DNA from: Salvia splendens
Taxonomy: Eukaryota; Streptophyta; Magnoliopsida; Lamiales; Lamiaceae
Assembly: GCF_004379255.2 (NCBI RefSeq)
Contig: NC_056052.1
Coordinates: 10,719,708-10,783,707 of the forward strand
Reading direction: 5' to 3'
Length of the DNA stretch: 64,000 bases
Both the position numbers and the translations under genes were made by a program. This document shows positions 45,597 through 58,281 of the stretch, one piece after another. Each line of letters starts with the position of its first letter. The first letter of the stretch is position 1. The notes beneath the pieces were generated by a model. That model was not told the origin of the DNA, ran no database searches, and saw nothing but the letters and a program-made list of their open reading frames with translations.

Positions 45597-46930
45597 TATG
45601 TGTCTTGTTGTTTTTTTTTTCTGTCTTTCTGTTTTGTCGCCACTAACTGTCCTGATGAAGTGTGAGGGGGGAGAGCAGTTAGTGTGCAGTCAGTGTCAAG
45701 CATGTAATTAATCTGTTAGGTCTAAGAGTCAGTAGAAAGTTTTTAGGATCTATGTTTGCATAACTGGTATAATAAATAGCAAAAGCCCCTTAGGGAGAGT
45801 AATTGAAGAGAGGATACATGCTAATTTGTGAATCCCATTTCCTTAATAAATCTAAGTCAGTTGAAAGAAGTAAGAACGATAGAAAATGCCTGAATTTAAG
45901 CTTACTGTGAAGCCCTCTTAAAAGTGAGTTATAAGTCTAAAGTAGAACACTTGCCATTGATGCTAGAGGAGAAATGACATAGATAGTACGGACTAAAGGC
46001 AATAGGGTAACCATTCTGAGCTTTATTCTTTCAAACCTGCTGAACCTGCCTCATTGGAAAGGCACCCCTTAGTGAACTCTTTGGGCCTGTTCTAAATTGA
46101 ATCCATTTGTTGGAACCTTAGCCTTCATGCCATGTGAACAAAGGGGCAGGGATGGAGTAGCTCGATGGTAGGGATAAAAGACAAATTTAGTGGCAAAGGA
46201 AAAAATGAAGAAACAATTAGAAACAATAAACGGGCAAGGAAAGTTGTAACTTGACCCGAGAAAAAATGGTTAGAATATGGGCAGAAAAAAAAGAGATATA
46301 CGTTATCAAGCCCAGGAAAAAAAATGTGTGGCCCAGTTAAGTGAGGAAAATAAGGCTAAGAAGCCAAGGAACATCTCCATAAGGTTGGGAAAGATAAAAT
46401 CATACACGGGAGTTTGTTACTAAGCTTTGTCCCTAAGTTCACATGTCCGCGTCATGTTTCACCTATACTGTTTAACTTAGATCCTTAGGATTCTCACCTA
46501 TAAACATTGTAAATCCCTAGCCCCATTACAACCCAGTGAAAGACCTTAAGGAACTATTCTATGGCATCAATGGTATGGCAGATTGAAGAGCGAATGATCA
46601 TTACGTCCCTGGTGAGGAATGAGTGATCGTGTGAACCTAACAGGGGAAAAATTTTAGGCTATCTTGACAAACTGACAGCTTGGCTAAGACAGAAGAAGGG
46701 AGGGGGAAGAATCTGAGGCTGTAAATACTTCTATTGACCTTAAACTTGTGGGGATGGCTGCTAGAAAAAATACCAGTTTATGCACTTCTGTGTTTTTCTT
46801 TTCTTTGTCTTGTGTTTTCTGTGTGTTCTTAGTCTAGGAGTTTGTTTTTGGGTTGGTTAACATGGGAGGATGCATTGAAACTTGCCTTATTTCTTTTTCT
46901 TGTCTTTCATACTTGAGGACAAGTATGATT

Positions 46931-46945
46931 TAAGTGTGAGCAATT
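46931..46945 (+). promoter_or_regulatory. E4 polypurine tract region
   Basis: TAAGTGTGAGCAATT abuts the LTR start TGATAAGG. One base differs from the E1 site. Confidence 0.7.
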
Positions 46946-48283
46946 TGATAAGGCTCATTTCATGCATCTATTTTACATGTGAATTCTGTGATTTCTATGG
47001 TGCTAACATGCATTTATAAGTCCAGGTGCGTGAAAAATCTGCCAGACGCAGGAATGAAAGACGATTACCAGGGCAGAGAGAATAGAGAAGAAAAGTGGAG
47101 AAAAAGAGCAAAATCCGCAAGGGCACAATCATCAATTCAGGAATACCATTGCCCTAGGGATTTGAGCCACGCCTATAAATACCAGGAAGCTTACGTAATG
47201 AGGAGACACTTAGTTAGAGAATTTTCCTTAGTATTTTTGGGCTCACTTTTCACTCACGCACTTGGTTCCATGGAGATTTGGGGTAGTTAGTGGTGGTTTG
47301 TTTTTGTTCAGTTGAAGGTGTAACACCACTCCGAGAAGGAGTGAAGAAACAATTTACTTTCTGCACGCACTCTTATCTCATCGATTTCCTTGTCGGAAAT
47401 TCGGCAATTGTTTTGTGACTCATTTCGGTTTATGTTTAATCTAGTTTAAATTTCTGTTTTCGGTTGATCTTAATATTTACTGCTCTGATTTCGACTTTGG
47501 ATGCTTTTCGCAATTGTTTTGTTGATCGGAGTTGAGATCGGTGTTGATCGGAGTCGATCTTTTGAATTGAGGTTGAATTGGAGTAGGAATGATGTTGAGC
47601 ACTGTGGATCTAGTTTGTTTGGTGTTGATTCTGGTAGATCTATCTTAGATTTCTGTTAATCGTTCGAATCTGGAATACGTGTGTTCGGATCTGCATGGAA
47701 ATTCATGTTACAGCTTGTTTACTTAGTCCATTAGTTTAGATCTGATAGCTTTCAGTTTAGTTGAAGTGTTAGTCGTTCGATATGAGGTATGCTCTGTTTT
47801 TCATGTTTGCTCTATTCAATTCGTGTTTGTTTGTTGGAGAAGATGAAGTCGATCGGTAGTTGTAATCGTACTGCTTTAGTTTGTTGATCGCAGCTTTCTG
47901 TCAGTAGCTAATTCGAGTAATCTGTTTCGCTGTTTACTTTTGCTTGCCTTGTGTTTGGTTAATTTTGGAAACTGCTTTACTTGACCTAGGAATTTTGCGA
48001 ATACTCTCAAGTTACCGTTGGATACAAATCATGCATGCATTTATGTTTTACGTACTTTCAGTTCTCCAGATCTGGTAGTTAGAATAGACTAGATTTAAAT
48101 TCCCAGGCCTAGTAGTTAAAACTCGACCCTCGTGTTGCGTGGCAGCAGCCAAACCCCTCCAAAAGATCTCTCTATACATTCCGACCCTTCCGTCCTCGTG
48201 GATTCGATCCCGACTTCCCTATACTAACCAATAGTGTAGAGGGTTGAGGTTTTGAGGCGAGGTTATTACAACAACGATGACAT
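46946..48283 (+). repeat. E4 3' LTR
   Basis: Starts TGATAAGGCTC like the E1 LTR start TGATAAGTCG. TATA box TATAAATA at 47174-47181. It contains GTGGATTCGATCCCGAC near 48195, the counterpart of GTGGGATTCGACCC in E1. The exact end is unclear; CAACA at 48271 or GATGACA at 48283 are candidates. Confidence 0.75.
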
Positions 48284-48371
48284 TCTGAAAGTTCATGATC
48301 CCCTAGACCCTATGCTTTAGCGAATCCTCTGGACCTAAGAATTAGGCACAAACACAGCGTAACGAACCTAA

Positions 48372-49452
48372 CTAACACACACCTCGCTTCATGATTGTGT
48401 ATAGATCGTTTTCCATGATAACACGACAGATATAAGAACCATCTTTCTTAATAACGTAATTGTCATTAAAATAAATCGAATATCCATCAAAAACCAATTT
48501 AGAAACTGAAATTAAATTTCTTCTAAACGAAGGTATCAACAAAACATTCATCAAAATAAAAAATCTATCACTACTAAAACGTAAATAAACGTCTCCCACT
48601 GCAACGACCGCCACTTTTGTAGCGTCTCCCAGCTGGACTTCGATCTCACAATGATGTAGCCGTCTTGTCACCTGCATTAAGTCAGGATCAAAACAAATAT
48701 GATCAGTTGCTCCTGTGTCAATAACCCAAGTGCAAGTAGATGTCGAGGCCAAACATGACTCGACTACTAGAGCTTGGTGCATACCTGTAGCCTTGCCCCG
48801 TTTAGGACAGTCTGGCTTCCAATGCCCCTTTTCCCCACACTTGAAACATTTCCCCATGGGCTTCTTGTTTGCCCTCTTCTTCTTCTTTCCCTTAGCCATC
48901 TTGGCCGCTCCTGAGTTCGGTGTCGTTCTTTTTCCTGTGCTAGGCTTGGAGCCAGAGGAACGAGGCGCCAAAGTCATCATGGCCGCCTTAGCCTGAACCA
49001 TAAGGTCCTCTGCCGACTGAAGTTCAGTCAACAACTCTGACAATGTGTAATTCCTTTTGTTCATCTCGAAATTGAGCTTGAACTGCTGGAAGACTTTGAA
49101 GGATAATAGTTACTTGGGACTCGGGATCGATCGTCCCTCCCAAGACCTCAATCTGGTTGAGGTGGCCCATCATCTCCAGGACATGGTCCCTCACAGACGA
49201 GCCTTCTTTCATTGTCTTCGACATGATACTCCGAAAGGCTTGAGACTTAGCCGTTCGATTCTGAGTACCAAAAAGATTCTTGAGATTCTGCATGATCTCG
49301 GCGGCTGTTTCCATGGCTGAATGCTGATGCTTGAGTACTGATGACATAGATGCCAACATATAGCACTTAGTCATCTCATTCGCCTTATACCACCGTCTGT
49401 GTGCATCTCTGACTCCTGCCGCAGCGTTTGCAGAAAGAGGATTAAATAACAT
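48372..49452 (-). pseudogene. E5: copia gag-protease fragment
   Basis: On the minus strand a gag domain (49452-49100, UBN2-type copia gag) is followed, after a frameshift near 49095, by an Ala/Lys-rich linker, a CCHC zinc knuckle (about 48855-48815) and the protease core with VIDTGATDH near 48715, ending at a stop at 48372. The rest of pol is absent because the E4 LTR lies immediately beyond. Integrase, RT and RNase H are missing. The knuckle and the DTGA active site are intact. It shares no close similarity with E6 and represents a different copia lineage. Confidence 0.85.
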
Positions 49453-49544
49453 CTTTACGATTTGATTTGCACTGCAAAACAGAGTATTTACTATTTGTCA
49501 TAAACTTATGTAAGATGTTTGATTAGATTAACCATAAAACTTAA

Positions 49545-49733
49545 GAAAAATTGTGTTAAGTGGGTTAAGTAAAGGAAGAATAAAGTATGAAATGAAAAAG
49601 GTAGAGAAATGAAGAGAGGGGGAAAAGTAGGTGAGAAAAAATGTGTTGACTTTTACTAAAAAGAGAAATGACTCCACTACTATGGAACGTACCAAAATAG
49701 CAAAATGACTCCACTACTATGAAATGGAGGGAG
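49545..49733. mobile_element. Stowaway-like MITE, one end recognisable
   Basis: Ends in ...TGGAGGGAG followed by TA, the Stowaway terminal repeat (CTCCCTCC on the other strand). The subterminal motif ATGACTCCACTACTATG appears twice. The opposite terminal repeat was not found, so the left edge is approximate. Confidence 0.5.
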
Positions 49734-49737
49734 TATT

Positions 49738-50300
49738 ATTTTACTGTAGTGGCTGATAATAATACGGTTGGACATGAATTAATTAAGGGCTCAATTTAAT
49801 AAGTAGAAGCCAAACAGACTGGCATAAGTCCAACTTCCATGGATCTCTAATCTGACACATTATAACTCTATATAAAATATATTAGAAAGAAGACCTCATA
49901 ATTCTTTAGTCACAATTTAAAAAATTCTCCTCTCGAGAATTTCAAATTATTTGGCTCTCTTATGAGTTGATGTCTTGATTCTAGTTGAGTACTTTTCGTT
50001 TTAATAAGTTTTGCACACACAAAGATCATAACCTGAGTTCGGGAAATAAATTAGAAGATTTGTGGTTAAGTACCAAGAACTACACGTGAAGAGTAACAAG
50101 CAATCACCCATTCTTTGGAGAATCTATTTTGTAATTCTAAACTGTATGAATTTATTGATTAGGGTTTAATTCGTTGTTTGTGAACTATGTGCATTCTAGA
50201 TGCATAAATCAATTAACCTCATAGTCGTTCAAATAGGGTGTTCGTCTGATTTATATGTTTATCCAACTCTTCTGTTGTGCATAGCATCGTTCATACATGC
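49738..50300 (+). repeat. Copia-type LTR relic, third copy
   Basis: GTAGTGGCTGATAATAATAC, GGGCTCAATTTAATAAGT, a CCATGGATCTCTAAT motif and CTCTATATAAAA follow in the same order as in 660-780. It is in plus orientation, opposite to the E5 fragment, so they need not belong together. Right edge approximate. Confidence 0.45.
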
Positions 50301-51418
50301 TGACCATTCCTAGTCACGGGGAATGCATTAATGAATTTGTCAAAAGGGGAGCTTACACTTCAAATGGCACTAAAAAGGCCATTCAATAGATTTACAATGC
50401 CATGAGGAGTCCCGAATATGATTATTGGAAGATAGAAAAGAAATGCAAAGTTGTGCATGTGTTTGGCCATGGTTTAGGAAAAAGAGAATAAAAGATTCGT
50501 TTGGAGCTCTACAACTAAAACGATGATGAGAAGCCCCGAATGATGAAGAGGAAATTAAGCTAGAATATGAAATGGATGAGAAGCTTAAGGATGGTTCGCG
50601 CAAGGTGAATGCATAAACGAGTTGGTGGAAGAGAAGATTGGCCAAGTTATACTTGGTCGAGACAATGACGAGAGGTGTCAAATCCATTATCCGAGTAAGG
50701 CGAAGTCGACATGAAGCAAAAAACGTCATACTAATGACAATAAACAAAGCGTTGTAGCGGAGACAACCCCTAACCTTTTTGTTGTTTAGTTTTTGTTCCA
50801 TGTTTTTCATATCATAGTTCTTTTTGTGTTAAATGCCTAATTGGTGCTTTGAGTTGGGTAAGGCTTCTTCTTGCTTTTGAAGGTTGCGGCAACCAGGAAT
50901 TAGAATTTAGAAAGGTAGCTCAACCCACTGCACCGTAGAAGGTCGTAGCCCATATTTACATCTTTCTCAAACTTATTAGAATCTGCACTAAATAGCTCAA
51001 CCTTCCCTTTTGGTATTGTTTGTTGATGTTACCTGCTAAGTATGTGGTTGATTTTATTTGATTGGAATTTGTGGAGTCTTTCTCTGTTTTTATGTTAACA
51101 AAATTACACATATCATATTATATAATTATTAATTTATTGGAATTACGAATTATTTACAATAATTTAATAAAATAGATTAATTAAATAAATGAGATTTATT
51201 GATACGAGTACTTTTCAATTTCGATAAATTTATTCCACATATTTGAGTATTTTGATAGGATCAACTAATAGCAGAAATAATTAAATAAGTTAATTAGTTA
51301 TTAAGATATTTTGATTATTTTGAATATGCATGGTCAAGATAATTATAGTTATAAAGTATGAGTAGTGATAAAATGCAAATTCTATCTATTGCATAAATTC
51401 TAAATTCTTTAACATAGG

Positions 51419-51446
51419 GTTAACATCGTGTCAACACGATGTTAAC
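51419..51446. repeat. Perfect inverted repeat, 13-bp arms
   Basis: GTTAACATCGTGT, two bases, ACACGATGTTAAC. Related TGTCAACA and GTTGACAT motifs follow to 51560. It may be the end of an unrecognised transposon. Confidence 0.7.
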
Positions 51447-52294
51447 ATAGTGTAAACTTTTAAGATTTTGATGTCAATATAACGTCAATACATTGCCAAC
51501 ACAACGTCAACCATTAACATTGTGTTGACATTTTTTGTTGCTTTTATTTTGTCATTTGTTGACATTTTCTAAGCAGTCCAGATCATAGTTTGATTTAGGG
51601 CCTGTTTGATACCCTAATTAAATCTTATTTCTAATATAATCTGGATGGGATAAAAAAGAATATCACATTTGGCTTTCTTTTTTCCCTCCTTCACGGCAGC
51701 TCGTTCCATAACACTGTCACGTAAAACGTCAATAGTTTGCCTATATATTAAACCATAATTCACTTATAAATTATTTAACTTCTCAAACATATAAGGCAGG
51801 CAGACCTATACAAAATTACAAAATTTACTATGATAAGTGTTTAAATGCCAATCATCATATTCATGAATCACGCGCAATAGATTGTTGGGTGTATGAATAC
51901 AAAAACAAACAAGATAAACCAAATTATTGAATAAGTAATGCTCTAATATTTGCCAAAGAAATAGAATAGTGTACAACCGTGGGAGGAAGATACTGAGTTT
52001 CACCTCAATTGTAAGAAACTCTTAAACAAATCCTAGAGAAGAAGTGTACCTAATTCACACATGTAGGGTTATAAGCCACAAACAGGACTTTTCAAAAACC
52101 TATGAGAAAAAAATTGTTCCAAATCAAACAAATTCATCGGTTATATTGAATTGAAGGAAACAAATAAAAATAATATAATCAGAAGAAGACAACAAATTGA
52201 ATAGCTCACAAAGAATTTCATTATTATAAAAAAAGAGAAAAAGATTTGGTGATTAAAATTTTGGCTATGGACTTTGGATTTGCTTGTTCATTTT

Positions 52295-52375
52295 GATGTA
52301 GATTTATTTGGAGGAAGAGTTGATACAGATTTACTTGGAGGAAGAATTGACGCAAAATTTCTTGGAGTATATGGT
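52295..52375. repeat. 27-bp tandem repeat, three units
   Basis: Units start at 52295, 52322 and 52349 and share a GATTTA-TTGGAGGAAGA-TTGA core, the third being diverged. In plus frame they would give nine-residue repeats, but no supporting gene structure is visible. Confidence 0.55.
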
Positions 52376-52467
52376 TTAAGGTTGACGCAAGGGTACGAAA
52401 GAGAATTTTTCTTTTTCTGGGTAAACAAATTGAAGGAGATATGCTATCCGACCAAATTTGTGAGATA

Positions 52468-52472
52468 CATAT
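52468..52472. repeat. Target site duplication of E6, left copy (CATAT)
   Basis: CATAT precedes the LTR at 52473 and follows the second LTR at 59514-59518. Confidence 0.93.
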
Positions 52473-53450
52473 TGTGGAATTATGGACCACCTTTTGGGCT
52501 TGGAATTAATTCGGCTGGGCCGTTTTAATTGATGGCCCGTTCTAAGTGTAATGAGTCAAACTCTTCTTGGCCCATTACTTATGGAGCGATTACCCGATGG
52601 CTGCCACGTGTCATCTTCACCCGGATTATGGCGCTGAGCCGTTGGATTGTGAGGTGTGTTTTCTCTGAGTCTTTAATCGACTCTCAACTCTTCACTCACT
52701 CATTCGATTCACTATTCTCTCTCTCTTTTCTCGAGCTTTCGCTCTGCCTTCTCTCTAAGAAACTCTCTCTCTCTCTGAAACTCTGGCCGATTTTCTTCTC
52801 TGATGGCTTCGATCTCTTCTTTTTGGTGAGGATCTAGTGTTATCTCTCAACCTCTGCGTTGATCTGGAGATTTGAGTGAGTTCAAACGGTTGAGTTTGTC
52901 CCTGTGTGATTTCTGGGAGGTTTATCGGTTGGTTTCTTAGATCCTTGAGATCCGAGGGTTCTTGAGGCCTTGTGGCTGTGATTGAGTCAGATCTGTGGCG
53001 TGAGGTGGCTGTAAGTGGTAGCAGTCGGGTAACCCTAGCTCGGGGTTTAGATTGGTTCCACGGTGCTCCCTTGTGACTTGTTGGATAGGACGGAGGAGGT
53101 CCTTGGCCCTGGTGTAGTCGTGGTTGCGACCTGAGCCATTTCTCTGTTCCTTGTGTTCTGTTTTTTGTGTTTACAGTTTTAGATCCATTATGGATCTGTT
53201 CCTTATATTACTAACTGATTTCTTGAGTGTGCAGGTGAATTGTGGTGAGAAGCCTGGTACTATTGCAAGAGGTTAAGTCTTGTAATAGATTAGGGTTTAG
53301 TCTACCAATTCTTGTACTCCCTGAATTGTTCTTGTTTGTAATATTTAGTGTTGTACTTGGCTTGTACCTTCTGAGATTAGCCATCTCAGTCTCTGTCATA
53401 TAAAAAAAGGTCCCGGTAATTAGTGAACCCCGAGTAATCTGATCCCTACA
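52473..53450 (+). repeat. E6 5' LTR (978 bp)
   Basis: Starts TGTGGAATTATGG, ends GATCCCTACA. Pairs with 58537-59513. Contains several CTCTCT runs. Its small ORFs recur in the other LTR. Confidence 0.94.
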
Positions 53451-53451
53451 G

Positions 53452-53463
53452 TGGTATCAGAGC
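53452..53463 (+). promoter_or_regulatory. E6 primer binding site (initiator tRNA-Met)
   Basis: TGGTATCAGAGC one base after the LTR. Confidence 0.93.
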
Positions 53464-54184
53464 CACGGGGGGATTACTTGGGCACACCGGGTCGCTAAAA
53501 ATTAAGGAGGTGGGCTCGTCAGAGTAAAGCTCGGCCTCCGGTATACGCCCAGAGGTAAGACGGTTACACCTTAACGAAGGGTAACCGCTCTGGTAAATTG
53601 GCTTAAATCCTTAAAACTTTTACTGCTTTCTAGTCTAGGATTGGGCAGTTGTTTCTGGTAGATACCACTGGTCGTGGTCTAGGCTTATGTGCTCCTGTGT
53701 TTCTGATTTACTTCTTGATGCATTCATGCTTAACTTGCTTCCGTTGATTACAGTCTGTTGTGTGTTTTCTCATGTCTTGTGTTCTAAGTTGGTCTCTAAG
53801 AGCCCAAATCTGTGTCTTGAGTGAATTACCTATCCACCCTGCACTGGTAACCGCCTTGAGTGACCCTCTGCGCCCCCATACATTGGGTGATTGCGAACTA
53901 GTAAATCCTCTTGCCGGGGTGTACGTGACAGATAGGGAGGAACTCAGTTTTGACATTTTCTGTGGGGTTTCTGGAACCACTTGGAACAGTGTTGGAGTTC
54001 TACTTGCCTGTGTGTTGTGTGCCTGGTTTGCATCTGTGTTTTCTGCATGAGAAATACCTGTATATCTGTTTTAAGTGGTCTCTCTAAGTCCTGTGTTCTT
54101 AAGTCCAGCTTCTGTGACAGTAAGTTTGTTTGATGTGCTTTCTGGATTGCTGGTACTGTTTTCTGTGTGAAAGTTTTCTTAAAA
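53464..54184 (+). other. E6 leader
   Basis: About 720 bases with no gene between primer site and gag ATG. It is T and G rich. It contains a 96-codon frame (53760-54050) with no recognisable domain, judged incidental. Confidence 0.6.
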
Positions 54185-57100
54185 ATGACTCAACCAGTTG
54201 GTATTGTACCCTTTAATGGGAAAATTGATTTTACTATCTGGAAACAGAAAATAAAATGTATTTTAATTCAGCAAAAAGTTTTCAAAGCTGTGGAGGGAAC
54301 TATTCCCGACACTGAACCTGCTGAAAAAATTTCTGAAATGAATGAATTGGCCAGATCAACCATTATTTTAAACCTTTCTGATTCTGTGATTAGAAAAGTT
54401 GGGTCTATTGAATCTGCTTCTGAGCTATGGCAGAAACTTGATACTTTGTATATTGAAACCTCAATGTCCTCCAGAATGTATTTACTTGAAAAACTTTTCA
54501 AATTCAAACTTGATCTTTCTAAGGACATTGATGATAACATTGATATTTTCCAGAAACTTGTTTAGGACATTAAAAGGTCTGGTGACAAGACTATTGATGA
54601 ATATACTAGTATTGCTTTGATGAATGCTATCCCTGACTCTTATAATGATGTTAAAGCTGCTATAAAGTATGGTAGGGATAGTGCTCCTCTGGACCTAATC
54701 ATCAGTTCTTTAAAATCTAAGGAAATTGAAATTAAGGAACATAATGCCTTTAAATCTGCTCAGTCTAAAGCCCTGCATGTTAGGGGTAGATCCCAAACCA
54801 GAGGGGGTAATGATAACAATAAATCTAATGATCAAGGAAAGAAGAAAGGAAAGGGAAGGTCTAGATCTAACAGTAGGAATCCTAAGGCTAATAGAAAGTG
54901 TTTTAACTGTGGTAAGGTAGGCCACTAGAAGAAAGAGTGCCCCAACCCTAAGAAGCAGAAACATGGTAATAATAATCTGGATTCTATTGCTAACCTAGCT
55001 AATAATAATGATCCTGAAGGAGTGTGCTTCATGACTCATGATATTCTGTCTGTAAATTCTTCTCTGGGTTGCTCTTTTACTGAAAATGATTGGCTGATTG
55101 ATTCTGGATGCACCTATCACATATCTCCTTTTAAATCTGTGTTTTCTGATTTTAAACCTGTAGAAAATACTTTTGTTTCTATGGCAAATGACAAGAAGTG
55201 TCAAATTCTTGGCATTGGTACAGTGTGTTTAAAATTCAGCAATGGCTATGTGCTAAACTTGAACAATGTGAGATATGTGCTTGATCTGTGTTACAATTTG
55301 CTTTCCTGCACTTGCTTGGATCTTGATGGGCTAGAGGGTAAGTGGGGGCAGGGAGTTATGAAGATCTGTAAGGGTGCTATGTGCTTGTTTAAAGCTGTGA
55401 AAAAATGTAATCTCTATGTGTGTTCTGCTCAACCTTTAGCCTGTGTGAATAATGTCTCAAGCCTGGCTCGGGTTAATAAAGCCATGTTGTGGCATAATAG
55501 ACTTGGTCATATGAGTGAAAAAGGTCTAAATATTTTGAAGAAAAATGAGTTGCTTTCTGAAAATGATTTTCAAAATAGTCTTCCTTTTTGTGACACTTGT
55601 GTCTTGGGCAAACAACATAGGGTGTCTTTCCCAACACCCGTCACTGAAAATATCAGTCACAGTGTGTTAGAATACCTACACATGGATGTGTGGGGTCCAT
55701 CCTCTGTGTCAATTCATTCTGGGTCAGTCTATTTTCTGTCCATAATTGATGATTTTTCAAGGAAAGTTTGGTGTTTCTTAATGAAAAACAAGTCTGAGGT
55801 CAGTGATAAGTTTTCTGCATGGAAAAATCTTATTGAAAATCAAACTGGAAAGTCTATCAAAGTGATTAGGACAGACAATGGTCTTGAGTTTTGTAATTCT
55901 CAAATAGACTCCATGTGTACTCAGTTTGGAATTAAAAGACACAAGACTACCCCCTATACCCCTCAGCAAAATGGAGTTACTGAGAGGATGAATAGAACCC
56001 TCCTAGAAAAGGTTAGGTGTCTCCTGTCTAAGAGTGGTATGTCCAAAAAATTTTGGGGTGAAGCCCTACTGACCTCAGCCTACCTTGTAAATAGGTCTCC
56101 TTCAGTCCCCCTAAAGGGAAAGTGTCCTGAGTCTGTTTTCACTGGTAGAAAAATTTCTCTGTCTCATCTTAGGGTGTTTGGCTGTAGTGCCTTTGTTCAT
56201 ACCAAGACTGACAAGTTAGAACCTAGGTCCAAGAAAGAAGTCTTCCTAGGTTACCCTGAGGGAGTCAAGGGTTATAGAATTTGGAACAGAAGTGAGCCTG
56301 GCTTCAGGGTCATTATAAGCAGAGATGTCATCTTCAATGAAGATGAGTTCCCCTGTGTTAGACCTGCCCCTGATACCACTCCTCTAAGTGTGGACAATGA
56401 GCCTCCTAGTGAGGTGGAGTCCACTGATAACCTCACTGAGGTGGAGGTATCTGAGGATACTCCAAGTGAGGTGGAGCAATTTTGGGTTCCAAATCCTATC
56501 ACCACTGACCCTGCACCTGAGCCTGACCCTCAACCTGAACCTGAGCCTCAACCTGAGCCTGAACCAGCTTTACTTGATGACCAAGTTGTTAACCCTGGTC
56601 CAGACTTGAGTGATTATCTCCTGTCTAGAGATAGAGTCAGGAGGCACATTAGTCAACCTGAAAGGTATACTGGTTTGGTTAACCTGATTTCTTTGGCTTT
56701 TAATGTGCATGAATCTGATGGTGAAGAGCCTCAGTCTTATAAACAGGCTCTTAAATCTAAATTTTGGAATGAATGGCAAAAAGCCATGGAAGATGAGATG
56801 TTGTCTTTGAAAGTCAATTGTACCTGGTTACTTGTTCCTCTACATGTTGGTGCTTCTGTTGTTGACTGCAGATGGTTGTATAAAATTAAAAATGAGGTAG
56901 AAGGTCTTAGGTACAAGGCCAGACTTGTGGCCAAAGGGTTTACTCAACAAGAGGGGGTAGATTATACTGAGATATTTGCTCCTGTTGTTAAATTTACAAC
57001 TGTTAGACTTATGCTTGCTTTGTGTGCTCATTTTTACTGGGAACTTAAACAAATGGATGTTAAAACTGCTTTCCTGCATGGTGACTTAGATAAGCCTATC

Positions 57101-58281
57101 TATATGAAACAGCCTGAGGGATTTGTAGATCCTAAGTATCCCAATCATGTTTGCCTGTTAAAAAGGCCTTATATGGTTTAAAGCAATCCCCTAGACAGTG
57201 GAACATCAAATTTAATTCTTGTATGCAAAATCTTGGGTTCATGAGAAGTACCTTTGATGCTTGCCTATATGTGAAAAATCATGATAAAGTTCCTGTGTTT
57301 CTGTTGCTATATGTGGATGATATGCTGATTATGGGACCCTGCCTTAAATCTATTAAGTATGTGCAATCTGCTTTATGTGATAACTTTGACATGAAGGATC
57401 TTGGGGATGCACAAAAGATCTTGGGTATTAATATCCATAGGAACAGAAAGGATTCTGTGCTTGTGCTTCACCTAGAACCATATGTGTTTAAAATCTTGCA
57501 TAAGTTTAACATGTCTGCTGCTAAGTCAGCCTCTGTGCCCTTAGCTGTTCATTTTCTGTTGAGTAAAGATTTATGTCCAAAGTCTGAAGCTGATATTCAT
57601 GCTATGAAAAAGGTTCCTTATGCCAATGCTATAGGTTCTGTGATGTACTTAATGGTTAGTACTAGGCCAGACATTGCTTATGATGTTTCTTGCTTGAGTA
57701 GATACATGTCAAACCCTGGACCTGTGCACTGGGAGGCCCTGAAATGGCTTTTGAGATATCTGAAACATACTTCTAAGTATGGTCTGTGTTTTATGAAGAG
57801 TGATGATGGTGTAAATCTATGTGGTTTTGTTGATTCCAATTATGCAAATGATAGGGACAAAAGAAAGTCCACTACTTCTTATGTGTTTACTGTTTGTGGT
57901 TCTTGTATAAGCTGGAAGTCTCAATTGCAGCACATAGTAGCCCTCTCCACTACTGAGTCAGAATATATAGCCATCACAGAGGCTATGAAGGAAGCAATTT
58001 GGTTAAAGGGAGTTCTTTCTGAACTTAAACTCTTAAAATCTGTTCCTGCTTTATATTCTGATAGTCAGTCTGCTATTCAACTATGTAAAAATCCTGTTTT
58101 TCATGATAGAACTAAGCATATAGATGTTAGGTTCCATTTCATTAGGGATGTTGTTGAGAAACAAGAAATATTGTTGCATAAGGTGCATACTGATAAGAAC
58201 CCTGCTGACATGGGAACAAAGTGTTTACCTGCTGATAAACTGTTTAGTTGCATTAAAAGATTGCATTTTGATTGTGGTTAG
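54185..58281 (+). pseudogene. E6 copia gag-pol polyprotein, three lesions
   Basis: Gag starts at the ATG at 54185 (an upstream ATG at 54167 in the same frame is less likely). A CCHC knuckle lies at about 54898-54940, protease (IDSG) near 55098, the integrase zinc site at about 55490-55600, the DDE core (MDVWGP near 55683, RTDNG near 55870, the Glu near 55980), a Pro/Glu-rich linker (56380-56590), then RT (FLHGDL near 57074, YVDD at 57310-57321) and RNase H to 58281. Lesions are TAG at 54563, TAG at 54926 (the Trp position of the knuckle) and a 1-base loss in an A-run near 57161 that shifts the frame within RT. All catalytic motifs remain, so it could still be mobilised in trans. Confidence 0.93.

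Larger units (their letters stand above)
45275..46930 (+). other. E4 3' untranslated region
   Basis: Starts with repeated TTTTTAGTTTTGT units, then three 41-nt hairpins (45398-45596), then about 1.3 kb with no gene. The end (TACTTGAGGACAAGTATGAT near 46910) is a further inverted repeat, matched in E1 at about 3624-3645. Confidence 0.65.
38318..48283 (+). mobile_element. E4: 5'-truncated, decayed Athila-type element
   Basis: Plus-strand relative of E1. The 5' LTR, primer site and most of gag are missing. It retains the gag C-terminus, pol, env-position ORF, a 3' untranslated region with hairpins, polypurine tract and 3' LTR starting TGATAAGG at 46946. The right end is uncertain (48271 or 48283). 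Many stops and frameshifts make it much older than E1. No target duplication can be checked because the left end is lost. Confidence 0.88.
50301..52467. other. Unassigned AT-rich stretch
   Basis: No confident gene. 50340-50800 looks like a decayed coding relic but matches nothing I recognise. 51410-51560 is rich in GTTAACAT and TGTTGACA motifs and holds a perfect palindrome. 51598 (GGGCCTGTTTGATACC) resembles a transposon terminal repeat but no partner was found. 52295-52375 has 27-bp repeats. Confidence 0.5.

Noticed and set aside
50370..50810. 146-codon minus-strand ORF
   Set aside because: No recognisable domain, unusual composition, no gene structure nearby. The plus strand of the same stretch looks equally like a decayed coding relic.
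51598..51700. Transposon terminal repeat GGGCCTGTTTGATA
   Set aside because: It resembles common hAT or Tourist-like ends, but no inverted partner or target duplication was found within the next kilobase.
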